NCBI GenBank assembly: GCA_009911365.1
Contig: QXXF01000007.1
Coordinates: 1 to 64,000, forward strand
Length of the DNA stretch: 64,000 nucleotides
Origin: Clostridiales bacterium
GTDB lineage: Bacteria > Bacillota > Clostridia > Peptostreptococcales > Anaerovoracaceae
Direction of reading: 5' to 3'
The first letter of the stretch is position 1; every line of letters begins with the position of its first letter. Below, one piece after another: positions 29,877-39,479 of this stretch. A model generated the notes under the pieces. It had not been told where the DNA came from and made no database searches. It saw nothing but the letters and a program-made list of their open reading frames with translations. A program made the translations under genes and the position numbers.

Positions 29877-31577
29877 ATGAAACAAAGTCAGGATCTAAGC
29901 AAACAGATCAGAGCCATAGATGGAAAAAGTTATTCTTTGTATAAAGAGCTGAAAGGCATATACCAATTTGATGGATACCAGCTGGGATTAGATCGGATAC
30001 AGGGCGATCCCTTTGCGCCGCCTTCTGCTCTCAGTGTTCGGATCCCGTGGAAAGACACTGGTATCCCTCAGGTCTATATCCAAAAGAAGCATACTCGCAT
30101 TGCCTTGCAGGATCTTCTCACCCGCAGGCTGTCCGCGGAATTCGAGGCTGTCACCTTTAAAGCTAGAGGCTCGGGAAAGAGCGGGCTTTTGACCACTTCC
30201 AGGTGTGGACAGACTGTGCTGGAGCGGACGGCTTGTCAAATCACGGGGAAAGAGCTAATTGTCCGTTTTCATGCTGGATTTCCAGCAAACGGCAGACGGA
30301 TTAATGGCAGAGAATTAGAAAAAATGTTGTTTCGGTTCCTTCCTGAATGCCTAAGGCAGGCACTTTTCTATGGAAATATGGATGCGAAGAAAGTGGAGCG
30401 GGCCATTTGTTTGGCGGATGATCAGCAAGTGATCCGGCAGGAGCTGAAAAATCGCCATTTGGCCGCCTTTGTGGCCGATGGAGCCGTGCTTCCCAGGGAA
30501 AGCGGCGTATCGGACCGTCCCATGAAAGGAGCCATTGCCTTCTGTTCTCCGAAAAGTTTGCGGATCGCTTTACAGCTGCCTCATAAAGGAACGCTGACAG
30601 GTATGGGCATCCCCAAAGGAATCACCCTGATCGCAGGAGGCGGTTATCATGGAAAGTCCACGCTTTTAGCGGCTTTGCAGCAAGGCGTTTATGATCACAT
30701 CCAGGGAGATGGCAGAGAGTATGTGATTACAGATGACACAGCAGTCAAGCTGCGGGCTGAAGACGGGCGGTTCATTCAGGACGTGGACATTTCTTTATTC
30801 ATCAACGACCTGCCAAACGGAAAAGACACTGCGTGCTTTTCTACCTTGGATGCCAGCGGCAGCACTTCCCAGGCAGCAGGCATCGCAGAAAGCATTGAAG
30901 CTGGGTGCAAGCTGTTTCTCATAGATGAAGATACCTCGGCCACGAATTTCATGGTGCGGGATGTGTTCATGCAGGAAGTCATCGGGCAGGGCAAGGAGCC
31001 AATTACGCCTTTCATCCAGCGGGCGAGACAGCTCTACGAGGAAGCAGGGATTTCCACTATCCTGGTAGCAGGAAGTTCCGGTGCGTTTTTTCATATCGCA
31101 GATACTGTGATACAGATGGACCGCTATGAGCCGGCGGACATTACCAAGACAACGAAAGCGTTATGTGAAAAGTATCAAGCTGCGGCACCAGGGGAAAGTC
31201 CAGTTTTCATCATGCCAAAAAGCCGCAGGATCATGACATGGCCCCGAAAAATGCTAGAAGAAAAGAAACTCAAGCCGCTGAAAATAAAAGTCCAGGGTAA
31301 GGATTCTTTTTCCATTGGAAAAGAAACTGTGGATCTGCGCTATGTGGAGCAATTGGAAGATGGAGAGCAGACGGCCTCTCTGGGAAAGATCCTGCTCTGC
31401 TGTCTGGAAGAATGGACAGATGGCCGGCGGACGCTTTGTGAAATTGCGGATCGAGTGGACGGCATCATTCGGGAAAAAGGCATGGAAGGACTGTTTTCAG
31501 GGACTCCAACTTGTGGATACAGCATGGTTCGTAGACAGGAAATTTTCGCCTGCCTCAATCGATTCCGCCGATCCTGA
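29877..31577 (+). CDS. Predicted ATPase of the ABC class (COG3044-like)
   Basis: 566 residues. P-loop GGGYHGKST around residue 254, preceded by KGITLIAGG; the ABC-like signature region is SGSTSQAAGIAESIEAGCKL and Walker B is LFLIDEDTSATNFMVRD. This soluble family has an N-terminal domain of its own and no transporter partner; its function is unknown. Preceded by the coiled-coil gene and followed by a TetR/RND unit with its own promoter. Confidence 0.88.
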   Translation: MKQSQDLSKQIRAIDGKSYSLYKELKGIYQFDGYQLGLDRIQGDPFAPPSALSVRIPWKDTGIPQVYIQKKHTRIALQDLLTRRLSAEFEAVTFKARGSGKSGLLTTSRCGQTVLERTACQITGKELIVRFHAGFPANGRRINGRELEKMLFRFLPECLRQALFYGNMDAKKVERAICLADDQQVIRQELKNRHLAAFVADGAVLPRESGVSDRPMKGAIAFCSPKSLRIALQLPHKGTLTGMGIPKGITLIAGGGYHGKSTLLAALQQGVYDHIQGDGREYVITDDTAVKLRAEDGRFIQDVDISLFINDLPNGKDTACFSTLDASGSTSQAAGIAESIEAGCKLFLIDEDTSATNFMVRDVFMQEVIGQGKEPITPFIQRARQLYEEAGISTILVAGSSGAFFHIADTVIQMDRYEPADITKTTKALCEKYQAAAPGESPVFIMPKSRRIMTWPRKMLEEKKLKPLKIKVQGKDSFSIGKETVDLRYVEQLEDGEQTASLGKILLCCLEEWTDGRRTLCEIADRVDGIIREKGMEGLFSGTPTCGYSMVRRQEIFACLNRFRRS

Positions 31578-31693
31578 ATCCGCGGTTAACAATGTTGGAT
31601 TCTATAGCTTCATAAAAGAAAGCGTCCACAGAGAAAATGTGGTATAGAGACCTTGTGGGGACGGTTTGGGAAAGAAAAAAGAATAGAAAAGAA

Positions 31694-31722
31694 TTGACAG
31701 CTGACACTGTGTCAAGTATAAT
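31694..31722 (+). promoter_or_regulatory. Promoter with palindromic operator for TetR-RND operon
   Basis: TTGACA, 17-bp spacer, TATAAT. The spacer contains TGACACTGTGTCA (31702-31714), a perfect 6-1-6 palindrome, and GGTGTCA recurs downstream at about 31742. This is the typical layout for autorepression by the TetR encoded directly downstream. Confidence 0.88.
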
Positions 31723-31777
31723 GAAGCTACTGTGCTGATCCGGTGTCAGTTTTGTATTGGTGAAAAAAGGAGCGATT

Positions 31778-32374
31778 ATGCCAACGAAATCTTTTTTTAA
31801 TTTAGAAGATGAAAAGAAAAACGTTTTGCTACGGTCTGCTATTTGTGAATTTTCGCTACTGCCTTATGACAAGGTTTCTGTTTTTAAAATCGCGAAGAAC
31901 GCAGGAATCTCCCGAAGTGCTTTTTATTATTATTTCAAGGATAAAGAGGATATTTATCACTATATTGTGGGCCTTGTGTTTGAAAAGCTAGCGGGCCAGC
32001 TGAAAGAAACGAAAGAACAGAATGATGTTTTTACTCTGGGCATGGCGTTTTTCACGCAAGCCGCAAAACTAAAAGGCACAGAATGGGAAGCCTTGGTTCA
32101 ACAATTAATCGCCAATATGAAGTCTAATGACGCTGCGAAGCTGCTTCGCCAGATGGAAGCATGCGCGGCACAAACTTATTTTTCCTATCTTAAGGGGGGG
32201 TTAGAAAATCTGAATATTTCTTCAGAAACAGATTTTCTGGAATTGAGCTTTCTTCTGATCAGCAGCGTGATATACGCGCTGCGCTCATATCTGATGGAAG
32301 GAGAAAGCTTTTCTGCTGCAGAAGGCAAACTAGAGCGCATGTTTGAGATGATTAGACATGGCGTTCTTAAATAG
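31778..32374 (+). CDS. TetR-family regulator of the RND exporter
   Basis: 198 residues; ATG after AAAAGGAGCGATT. HTH in residues 30-60: YDKVSVFKIAKNAGISRSAF, YYYFKDKEDIY. The ligand-binding half is helical. It is followed 36 bp later by the RND gene. The palindrome inside the operon promoter suggests it represses itself and the pump until an inducer binds. Confidence 0.9.
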   Translation: MPTKSFFNLEDEKKNVLLRSAICEFSLLPYDKVSVFKIAKNAGISRSAFYYYFKDKEDIYHYIVGLVFEKLAGQLKETKEQNDVFTLGMAFFTQAAKLKGTEWEALVQQLIANMKSNDAAKLLRQMEACAAQTYFSYLKGGLENLNISSETDFLELSFLLISSVIYALRSYLMEGESFSAAEGKLERMFEMIRHGVLK

Positions 32375-32410
32375 TATCGTCAATCAAAAGGGTTCAAGCA
32401 AGGAGGAAAG

Positions 32411-35400
32411 ATGTTAGCAAAATTCAGCGTAAGAAAACCATTTACCGTACTAGTTATCGTGGTCCTGATCATTGTGTTCGGAGTGGTGTCTTTTTCCAAA
32501 TTGACGCCAGATCTGTTTCCAAGCATCAACATGCCATACGCTATTGTCATGACTACATATCCGGGAGCCAGTCCAGAAGAAATCGAAAACGACATCACAG
32601 AGCCGTTGGAACGGCAGCTGGCAACATTGGATCATATAAAAAACATTACTTCGCAATCCAACGACAATTATTCCATGGTCGCTTTGGAGTTTTCCGATGA
32701 TGTGAACATGGACGCGGTTTCCGTGGACATACGCGAAAAAATAGAGCTGATTTCAGGGGAATGGGATGAAACCGTGGGGACCCCTGTTGTCATGAAAATC
32801 AATCCAGACATGATGCCGGTCACAGTGGCGGCCGTTAATCTGGTAGGCAAAAGCACGGTGGAAACATCCGCTTTTGTGGAAGAGAACCTGCTGGCGCCGC
32901 TGGAGGGGATCGAAGGGGTCGCTAGTGTCAATGCCACTGGACTGGTGAGTGAAGATATCCAAGTGGTCCTTTCCCAGGAAAAGATCGATGAGACCAATGA
33001 AAAAACAAGCAGAGCCATTTTAGGGCAGTTTTCCGACGCAAAGGGAAAAATTAAAGATGGAATTAGCAAAGCGAAAGACGGGAAAAGGCAAATTTCTGCG
33101 GGAAAAGACAAGATCGAGGATGCACAAAAGCAGTCAGCAGAGAAAATAGAAGCGGCTAGATCCAAGATGAAGGAAGGGAGAGAGCAGCTGGTTGAAGCTA
33201 GGAATCTGGTCATGCAGCTGGAAACCCTAAACATGGTCATGGATGAGATCGAAAAAGCCATGAAAACACAAAATCCAAACATGACCAATGAGGAACTGCA
33301 AAAATTATATATGACGAATCCAACATACGCAGAAGCTGTTTCTACCATACAAACCTTGCAGAAAGCATTGAAAGAAATCGGTATGAGCGCGAAAGACATG
33401 CCTTCTTCTAAAGAACTAAGCGCGCAGATCAAAGCCGTGGACGAAGGTCTGGCTAAACTGAACGTGCAGCAGGCTCAAGCCTCAGCCAAGCTAGGAAACA
33501 GCAGAGCGGATCTGGCGGCAGGGGAAGGAACGCTTCAGGCCACAGTTGCTCAGCTGCAGGCATCCTTGGAACAAGTGCAGTCTTCAGAAGAAGCGGCACT
33601 CAACAGTGCCAATTTGACAGGCGTGCTGACTATGAGCAATGTCTCGGCCATCCTGAACGCCCAGAACTTTTCCATGCCTGCGGGTTATGTGAGCGATGGC
33701 AAAAGCGAAATCCTGGTCAGCGTAGGCGATAAAATAAAAAGCATAACAGAACTTCAGAATCTGGTACTTCTGGACATGGATATGGAAAATATGGAGCCGG
33801 TTAAGCTTTCCGATATCGCAGATGTGATAAACGCGGACAATTCCGCGGAAACTTATGCGAAGATCAATAATGAAAACGGGGTCCTGCTCACCTTTACAAA
33901 GCAGTCTAGCTATGCCACGGCTGATGTGGCTGATCGCATCGCCTCAGAGTTCGAGCAGCTTTCAAATCAACATGCGGGGCTTACTTTCACCACTCTCTCA
34001 GACCAAGGGGAGTACATCCATATGGTTGTGAATTCCGTGCTGCAGAACCTGCTGCTGGGAGCGATCTTGGCGATTTTGATCCTTCTGTTCTTCCTGCGGG
34101 ATATCAGGCCGACCTTGATCACTGCCATCAGTATTCCGATCAGTGTGACTTTTGCTATTGTACTAATGTACTTTTCTGGCGTGACCCTAAATATGATTTC
34201 TTTGGCAGGTTTGGCCATTGGAGTGGGGATGCTGGTAGATAATTCCATTGTAGTCATTGAAAACATATATAGACTGCGTTCTATGGGCTATAGCCATACG
34301 AGAGCTGCGATTTCCGGAGCCGCACAGGTGACGGGAGCCATTACCGCCTCAACGCTGACGACCATCTGCGTGTTCGTTCCTATCGTCTTCGTGGAAGGAA
34401 TGACTCGCCAGATCTTTACGGACATGGCGTTAACCATTGCCTATGCGCTGCTGGCCAGCTTGTTCATTGCCTTGACACTGGTGCCTGCCATGGCTAGGGG
34501 AATGTTGAAACGAGAGACAAAAAAGACGGCCCTCAGCCAGGACAGCCTGGCAATCCTTAAATACAAAAAAGCAGTTGAATTCGCTTTAAGCCATAGACTG
34601 ATCGTGCTGGCCACCGCTGTGATTCTGCTGGTGGCTTCTACAGGCATTGCTTTATTGAGAGGTTTTTCCTATATGCCTGCCATGGCAAGCCAGCAGATCT
34701 CCGTGTCTGTTCAGATGCCGGAAGACAGTGAACTGAAGGATACGGCGGAAGCCACGGATGCCATCGCTGGCAAGATCCAGAGCATGGATTATGTGGAAAC
34801 CGTAGGAGCTATGTTGTCCAGCGACGCAGGAAATGCGATGGGAATGTCCATGGGTGGTGACAAGGATGTGACGCAAGCCATGATGTACGTGATTTTAGAC
34901 GAGAATAAACTGGAAGAGGGCAAGAACCTTTCAAAAGAGATCGAAGCCATGGGGGAAAAATACGGTTGTGAGATCATGGCTCAGGGTGACACGGACATGA
35001 TGAGCATGATGGGCAACGCAGGTGTCCAAATCAATGTGTACTCTGATGACCTGGATGACCTACGGACCTCCGCCATAGCCATCGAATCCAAGCTGAACCA
35101 GATCAAAGGGCTAGAAGAAGTGACAGATACAAAAGAGGACAGCACACCAAAGCTACAGATCAGTATCTATAAAAACAAAGCCATGTCCTATGGCCTGACC
35201 GTGGCCCAGGTGTTTGCGGATGTTTCTGCTCAGCTTTCCAAGGATGAAACGGCCACCACTCTGGTCCGCAGCGGAGAGGGGACAGATGTGGTTGTTTCCA
35301 GCAAGGACAGCGAGTCCATGACAAAAGACGATCTGGAAAGCCTAAAGGTCACTGGCAAGAAAGCGGATGGCACGGAAGAAAAAGTCAGCTTGTCAGCCAT

Positions 35401-36139
35401 CGCAGACATCACTCAGACCCAGACGCTGAGCATGATCAATCGTGAGGCGCAAAAACGGATGCTGGCAGTGACAGCGGTTGTAAAGGACGGCTATAACATC
35501 ACGCATATGACTAGTGAGGCGAAGGAAGCGATCAACGCTATGGATCTGCCGGACAGCGTGAAGGTGGAATTCGAAGGTGAAAACGAAGCGATCATGGAAG
35601 CCATGGGACAGATGATGCTCATGTTGGGTTTGGGCATACTGATGGTATACTTGGTGATGGTGGCACAGTTCCAGTCCTTGCGTTCTCCGCTCATCGTCAT
35701 GTTCACCGTACCGCTGGCGTTCACGGGCGGTATGCTGGGTCTGCTGGTGACAGGACAAGAAGTAAGCGTTGTGGCGCTGCTGGGATTCGTCATGCTGGTA
35801 GGTGTCATCGTTAATAATGCCATTGTGCTGGTTGACTGTGTCAATCGTTTTCGATTGGAAGAAGGCATGGGCCGTCACGAAGCCATTGTAAAAGCGGGGG
35901 CCGTCAGGATGCGGCCGGTACTCATGACCGCTATTACTACGATTTTGGGTTTGTTGCCAATGGCCATTGGCCTGGGAAGCGGCGCGGAAATGATCCAGCC
36001 AGTGGCCATCGTATGTATTGGCGGCCTGATTTACGCCACGCTAATGACCCTGATCGTGATCCCTGTCATGTACAGTCTGTTGAGCAAAAAACATATGACA
36101 GATATCCAGCAAACGGATTTAGAAATTTTAGATGTTTAA
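32411..36139 (+). CDS. RND-superfamily exporter, HAE1-like, with coiled-coil insertion
   Basis: 1242 residues, about 200 more than AcrB-type pumps. Usual landmarks: N-terminal KPFTVLVIVVLIIVFGVVSF, porter domains, and the TM4 segment GVGMLVDNSIVVIENIY (about 600-617; AcrB has two Asp here, this has Asp-Asn). The extra length is a helical hairpin around residues 200-400 (DGISKAKDGKRQISAGKDKI and so on) inside the first porter loop, as in many Gram-positive RND proteins lacking an outer-membrane partner. Substrate unknown. Confidence 0.9.
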   Translation: MLAKFSVRKPFTVLVIVVLIIVFGVVSFSKLTPDLFPSINMPYAIVMTTYPGASPEEIENDITEPLERQLATLDHIKNITSQSNDNYSMVALEFSDDVNMDAVSVDIREKIELISGEWDETVGTPVVMKINPDMMPVTVAAVNLVGKSTVETSAFVEENLLAPLEGIEGVASVNATGLVSEDIQVVLSQEKIDETNEKTSRAILGQFSDAKGKIKDGISKAKDGKRQISAGKDKIEDAQKQSAEKIEAARSKMKEGREQLVEARNLVMQLETLNMVMDEIEKAMKTQNPNMTNEELQKLYMTNPTYAEAVSTIQTLQKALKEIGMSAKDMPSSKELSAQIKAVDEGLAKLNVQQAQASAKLGNSRADLAAGEGTLQATVAQLQASLEQVQSSEEAALNSANLTGVLTMSNVSAILNAQNFSMPAGYVSDGKSEILVSVGDKIKSITELQNLVLLDMDMENMEPVKLSDIADVINADNSAETYAKINNENGVLLTFTKQSSYATADVADRIASEFEQLSNQHAGLTFTTLSDQGEYIHMVVNSVLQNLLLGAILAILILLFFLRDIRPTLITAISIPISVTFAIVLMYFSGVTLNMISLAGLAIGVGMLVDNSIVVIENIYRLRSMGYSHTRAAISGAAQVTGAITASTLTTICVFVPIVFVEGMTRQIFTDMALTIAYALLASLFIALTLVPAMARGMLKRETKKTALSQDSLAILKYKKAVEFALSHRLIVLATAVILLVASTGIALLRGFSYMPAMASQQISVSVQMPEDSELKDTAEATDAIAGKIQSMDYVETVGAMLSSDAGNAMGMSMGGDKDVTQAMMYVILDENKLEEGKNLSKEIEAMGEKYGCEIMAQGDTDMMSMMGNAGVQINVYSDDLDDLRTSAIAIESKLNQIKGLEEVTDTKEDSTPKLQISIYKNKAMSYGLTVAQVFADVSAQLSKDETATTLVRSGEGTDVVVSSKDSESMTKDDLESLKVTGKKADGTEEKVSLSAIADITQTQTLSMINREAQKRMLAVTAVVKDGYNITHMTSEAKEAINAMDLPDSVKVEFEGENEAIMEAMGQMMLMLGLGILMVYLVMVAQFQSLRSPLIVMFTVPLAFTGGMLGLLVTGQEVSVVALLGFVMLVGVIVNNAIVLVDCVNRFRLEEGMGRHEAIVKAGAVRMRPVLMTAITTILGLLPMAIGLGSGAEMIQPVAIVCIGGLIYATLMTLIVIPVMYSLLSKKHMTDIQQTDLEILDV

Positions 36140-36257
36140 ATTTCTAACTTTAGCAAACAACATGATTTGTCTCCGTGGGGGATAGTATGAAGTGCAAGTT
36201 TATTTGAGAACATAAGAATAAATCCATTTTTAATGAAATATGGCAAAATTTGTTTTA

Positions 36258-36286
36258 TTGACTTTAAAGTGTTTTTTTGTTAATAT
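36258..36286 (+). promoter_or_regulatory. Promoter of second TetR gene
   Basis: TTGACT, 17-bp spacer, TAATAT, followed by AAGTG-TT-CACTT (36289-36300), a small inverted repeat at the expected start site that could be an operator. The surroundings are strongly AT-rich. Confidence 0.7.
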
Positions 36287-36316
36287 GAAAGTGTTCACTT
36301 GCATGGAGGTGATAAT

Positions 36317-36892
36317 TTGGATGAAACAAGTCAAAAAATTATAGATGCCGCAATGATGCTAGTAAGAGACAATGGATACGTTGCCACTACAACGAAAGCG
36401 ATTGCAAAAGCCGCAGGTGTGAATGAGTGTACACTGTTTCGGAAATTTAAAAATAAAAAAGATATTGTGCTACAAGGTGTAAACCAAGCTGGGTGGAGGG
36501 CGAATGTCACGCCAGAAATTTTTGAAAATGTACAATGGGACTTGGAAGCAGACATAGAGATGTTTATGAGGGCATATATGGATAGGATGACTCCAGATTT
36601 TGTAAATTTATCGATTGGTTTGAGAGCACCGCAGTTATATGAAGAAACATCTTCCCTTATTATGAAAGTTCCACAGGCTTTTTTATCGTCATTTACAGAG
36701 TATTTTAATAAGATGCATGAAATGGGAAAAATACCCAGATTGGATTTTGATGCGCTGGCTTTGACGGTTTTTTCATCAACATTTGGATATACATTTTTAA
36801 AGGCTTCCTTTGGTAATGAACTATCTAAAGTAGAAAAAGATGAATATATAAAAAGCAGTGTGCAAATGTTTATAAAAGGATTAGAACAGTAA
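36317..36892 (+). CDS. TetR-family regulator, TTG start
   Basis: 191 residues. TTG is chosen because GGAGGT lies 6 bp upstream and the nearby ATG at 36321 is out of frame; an earlier in-frame TTG at 36299 precedes the Shine-Dalgarno. HTH: YVATTTKAIAKAAGVNECTL, FRKFKNKKDIV. The rest is helical with no motif. It sits 87 bp ahead of ilvB in the AT-rich block, so it may regulate ilvBN or itself. Confidence 0.85.
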   Translation: MDETSQKIIDAAMMLVRDNGYVATTTKAIAKAAGVNECTLFRKFKNKKDIVLQGVNQAGWRANVTPEIFENVQWDLEADIEMFMRAYMDRMTPDFVNLSIGLRAPQLYEETSSLIMKVPQAFLSSFTEYFNKMHEMGKIPRLDFDALALTVFSSTFGYTFLKASFGNELSKVEKDEYIKSSVQMFIKGLEQ

Positions 36893-36926
36893 AAAATCGG
36901 TACTGCCCTATGGGTGGTACCGAAAA
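36891..36926 (-). terminator. Hairpin between TetR and ilvB (leftward U-tract)
   Basis: TCGGTAC (36897-36903) pairs with GTACCGA (36917-36923). A-tracts flank both sides on the + strand, so only a leftward transcript would see the U-tract. No leftward gene is present; possibly the remnant of a different arrangement. Confidence 0.4.
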
Positions 36927-36978
36927 AAATAAGCTGTATGAAAGCAAGTACACGCATACAAAAGGAGGAATATTATTT

Positions 36979-38694
36979 ATGGAGATAACAGGAGCCCAAT
37001 TATTTGTGAAAGCATTAAAAGAAGAATCTGTTACAACTTTATTTGCTTATCCAGGAGGACAGGCAATAGACCTGTTTAATGCGTTATATGGAGAAAAGGA
37101 TATAGATATTATTTTGCCACGTCATGAACAGGGATTAATTCATGCAGCGGACGGATATGCCCGCTCTACAGGAAAGGTGGGTGTCTGCCTTGTGACAAGC
37201 GGACCGGGAGCCACTAATCTCGTTACGGGTATTGCCACTGCGAATTATGATAGTGTTCCGCTTGTATGCTTTACGGGGCAAGTGCCAATTAGCCTTATTG
37301 GGAATGATGCTTTTCAAGAAGTAGATATTGTAGGCATTACAAGAAGCATCAGCAAATATGCGGTAACTGTACGAAAAAGAGAGGATTTGGCAGAAATAAT
37401 CAGAAAGGCTTTTTATATCGCAAAGACAGGAAAGCCGGGAGTAGTTATTGTTGATTTGCCAAAGGATGTCCAGAAAGCATATGGCAGCGACAGCTATCAA
37501 AAGGAGATTACTGTAAGAGGTTATAAGCCGAATACTTCTGTTCATATGGGGCAATTAAATAAAGCATTGGATATTTTGAGCCATGCGAAAAAACCTGTTT
37601 TTTTGATAGGCGGTGGAGTTAATATTGCCCACGCAAATAAAGAAATGGCACAGCTTGCAGAAATGACGGGCGTTCCCGTTATTACAACTATTATGGGAAA
37701 AGGGGCAATTCCGACGACAAATGATTTATATGTTGGAAATATAGGCGTTCACGGAAGTTATGCGGCCAATTCGGCAATCAGTAGATGTGATGTCCTTTTC
37801 TCAATAGGAACAAGGTTCAATGACCGTATTACTGGGAAAATCGAAGAATTTGCAGCAGACGCAAAGATTATCCATATAGATATTGATGCAGCATCTATTT
37901 CCCGTAATGTTATTGTTGACGTTCCAATCGTAGCCGATGCGAAAAAGGCGATAAGTGCCTTGCTTGAAAAGGCAGAGCCATTACATATTTCAAAATGGAC
38001 AGATGAAATAAACCGTTGGAAAATGGAATGTCCGATTGGCATGGAAAAAAGCGGTTTGACGCCGCAGATGGTTATTCAATCCATCAATGAACTTTTTGAA
38101 GATGCTATTGTAACCACCGATGTAGGTCAAAATCAGTTATGGACAACGCAGTTTCTTGATATTGGCGAGAAAAAGCAAATGCTAACATCTGGCGGCTTGG
38201 GAACGATGGGATACGGTTTTCCCGCCGCGATTGGAGCAAAGCTTGGCAATCCTCATAAAGATGTAATTGTCATCTCTGGCGATGGCGGTATGCAGATGAA
38301 CATTCAAGAAATGGCGACTGCCATTGTTTATGAATTGCCTATTATTATCTGTGTATTGAATAATGGATATTTGGGAAATGTGCGGCAATGGCAGGAGATG
38401 TTTTATGACAGGCGCTATTCAAGTACCTGCATGCGTTACCGAAGAAGTTGTGAAACAGGCTGTAATACCCCGAATCACTGCTGTCCAGAATATACGCCTG
38501 ACTTTATAGCATTGGCAGAAAGCTATGGGGCGAAAGGCATCCATGTTACAAAACCAGAAGATATAAAAACAGCTTTGATAAGCGCAAAGCAGAATGCGAA
38601 AACACCTACAGTTATTGAATTTATCATAGACAGAGAAATCAATGTTATGCCGATTGTTCCACCAGGGAACTCTCTTAATGACATGATAAAATAA
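36979..38694 (+). CDS. ilvB: Acetolactate synthase large subunit
   Basis: 571 residues from the ATG after AAAGGAGGAATATTATTT. Catalyses the first step of valine/leucine/isoleucine synthesis. Catalytic Glu in LPRHEQG, ThDP-binding GDGGMQMNIQEMATA with NNGYLGNVRQW, and the Clostridia-type Cys-rich insertion (STCMRYRRSCETGCN) near residue 480. The small subunit follows. The gene is clearly AT-richer than the chromosome on either side, suggesting acquisition. Confidence 0.95.
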   Translation: MEITGAQLFVKALKEESVTTLFAYPGGQAIDLFNALYGEKDIDIILPRHEQGLIHAADGYARSTGKVGVCLVTSGPGATNLVTGIATANYDSVPLVCFTGQVPISLIGNDAFQEVDIVGITRSISKYAVTVRKREDLAEIIRKAFYIAKTGKPGVVIVDLPKDVQKAYGSDSYQKEITVRGYKPNTSVHMGQLNKALDILSHAKKPVFLIGGGVNIAHANKEMAQLAEMTGVPVITTIMGKGAIPTTNDLYVGNIGVHGSYAANSAISRCDVLFSIGTRFNDRITGKIEEFAADAKIIHIDIDAASISRNVIVDVPIVADAKKAISALLEKAEPLHISKWTDEINRWKMECPIGMEKSGLTPQMVIQSINELFEDAIVTTDVGQNQLWTTQFLDIGEKKQMLTSGGLGTMGYGFPAAIGAKLGNPHKDVIVISGDGGMQMNIQEMATAIVYELPIIICVLNNGYLGNVRQWQEMFYDRRYSSTCMRYRRSCETGCNTPNHCCPEYTPDFIALAESYGAKGIHVTKPEDIKTALISAKQNAKTPTVIEFIIDREINVMPIVPPGNSLNDMIK

Positions 38695-38791
38695 GCCTTG
38701 CGGTGGGTTGTTCTTGCACAAGGCACCATAGGGCGCATGAACGCACCGAGACGTTAGTCGAGGTGATTTTGGAAAGTGAGGAAAGTACAGA

Positions 38792-39292
38792 ATGAAAAAG
38801 AGATGGATTTGTCTATTTGTGGAAAATGAAATAGGCGTACTTGCCCGCATCACAGGCTTGTTTTCTGGAAAGTCTTATAATTTGGATAGCTTGACCGTTG
38901 GGATTACTGCGGACAATACAATATTGCGGATGACAATCAGCCTAACCAGCGATGACAGGACTTTTGAACAGATCAAAAAACAATTAAGCAGGAGCATTGA
39001 AGTGATTAAAGTGGTAGATTATACCGATGCGCCGCTCCACATGAAGGAAATTTTATTTGTTAAAGTTAATCATTGTTCGGACGTGGATATATCGGAATTA
39101 TTTCGTATTTCAAAAGTATTTGGAATTACAGTCATTGATTACGATGGTTCCACGGTTCTTCTGGAATGTACGCAGACAGAGAACAAGAATGATGATTTAA
39201 TCCTCCTGCTGAAAAGAAAGTTTGTGAATAGAATTGAAGTGACGAGAGGGGGAAGTGTCGCGGTTGAATCAGTCAGTATTTCAGAAAGATAA
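38792..39292 (+). CDS. ilvN: Acetolactate synthase small (regulatory) subunit
   Basis: 166 residues with an N-terminal ACT domain (WICLFVENEIGVLARITGLF, SYNLDSLTVG) and the second half that contacts the large subunit. Confers valine feedback control. The 97-bp gap after ilvB contains a stem (GCCTTG...CAAGGC) of unknown use. AT-rich like ilvB. Confidence 0.93.
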   Translation: MKKRWICLFVENEIGVLARITGLFSGKSYNLDSLTVGITADNTILRMTISLTSDDRTFEQIKKQLSRSIEVIKVVDYTDAPLHMKEILFVKVNHCSDVDISELFRISKVFGITVIDYDGSTVLLECTQTENKNDDLILLLKRKFVNRIEVTRGGSVAVESVSISER

Positions 39293-39319
39293 CGGCTGTA
39301 TGCCTTATGTCAGATAGAA

Positions 39320-39430
39320 ATGAAACAGAGCAAAGAAAGAGAAAAGTGGGTTTTATGTCCTGTCTGCGATAATAAGACAAGGTTGAAGTTACGAAAGAAT
39401 TCGGTGTTAAAAAATCTTCCAGAAAATTAG
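39320..39430 (+). pseudogene. Truncated Cys-rich KTR protein (conjugative-element remnant)
   Basis: 36 residues: MKQSKEREKWVLCPVCDNKT, then RLKLRKNSVLKNLPEN. WVLCPVCxNKTRL...LKN is the start of the small KTR zinc-ribbon protein that travels with Tn916-like elements; the normal second CPKC pair is missing because the frame stops early. It lies 50 bp before the tRNA-Leu, at the edge of the AT-rich ilvBN block. Confidence 0.75.
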
Positions 39431-39439
39431 TAATAAATC

Positions 39440-39468
39440 TTGTCTAATTGGTCAAGGTATGTTATAAT
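39440..39468 (+). promoter_or_regulatory. tRNA-Leu promoter
   Basis: TTGTCT, 17-bp spacer, TATAAT, 12 bp before the mature tRNA 5' end. Confidence 0.85.
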
Positions 39469-39479
39469 GACTTCATTGC

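Noticed and set aside
38695-38791. Known riboswitch between ilvB and ilvN
   Set aside because: A stem GCCTTG/CAAGGC is visible but nothing I can match to a described riboswitch, and it lies between cistrons rather than upstream of the operon.
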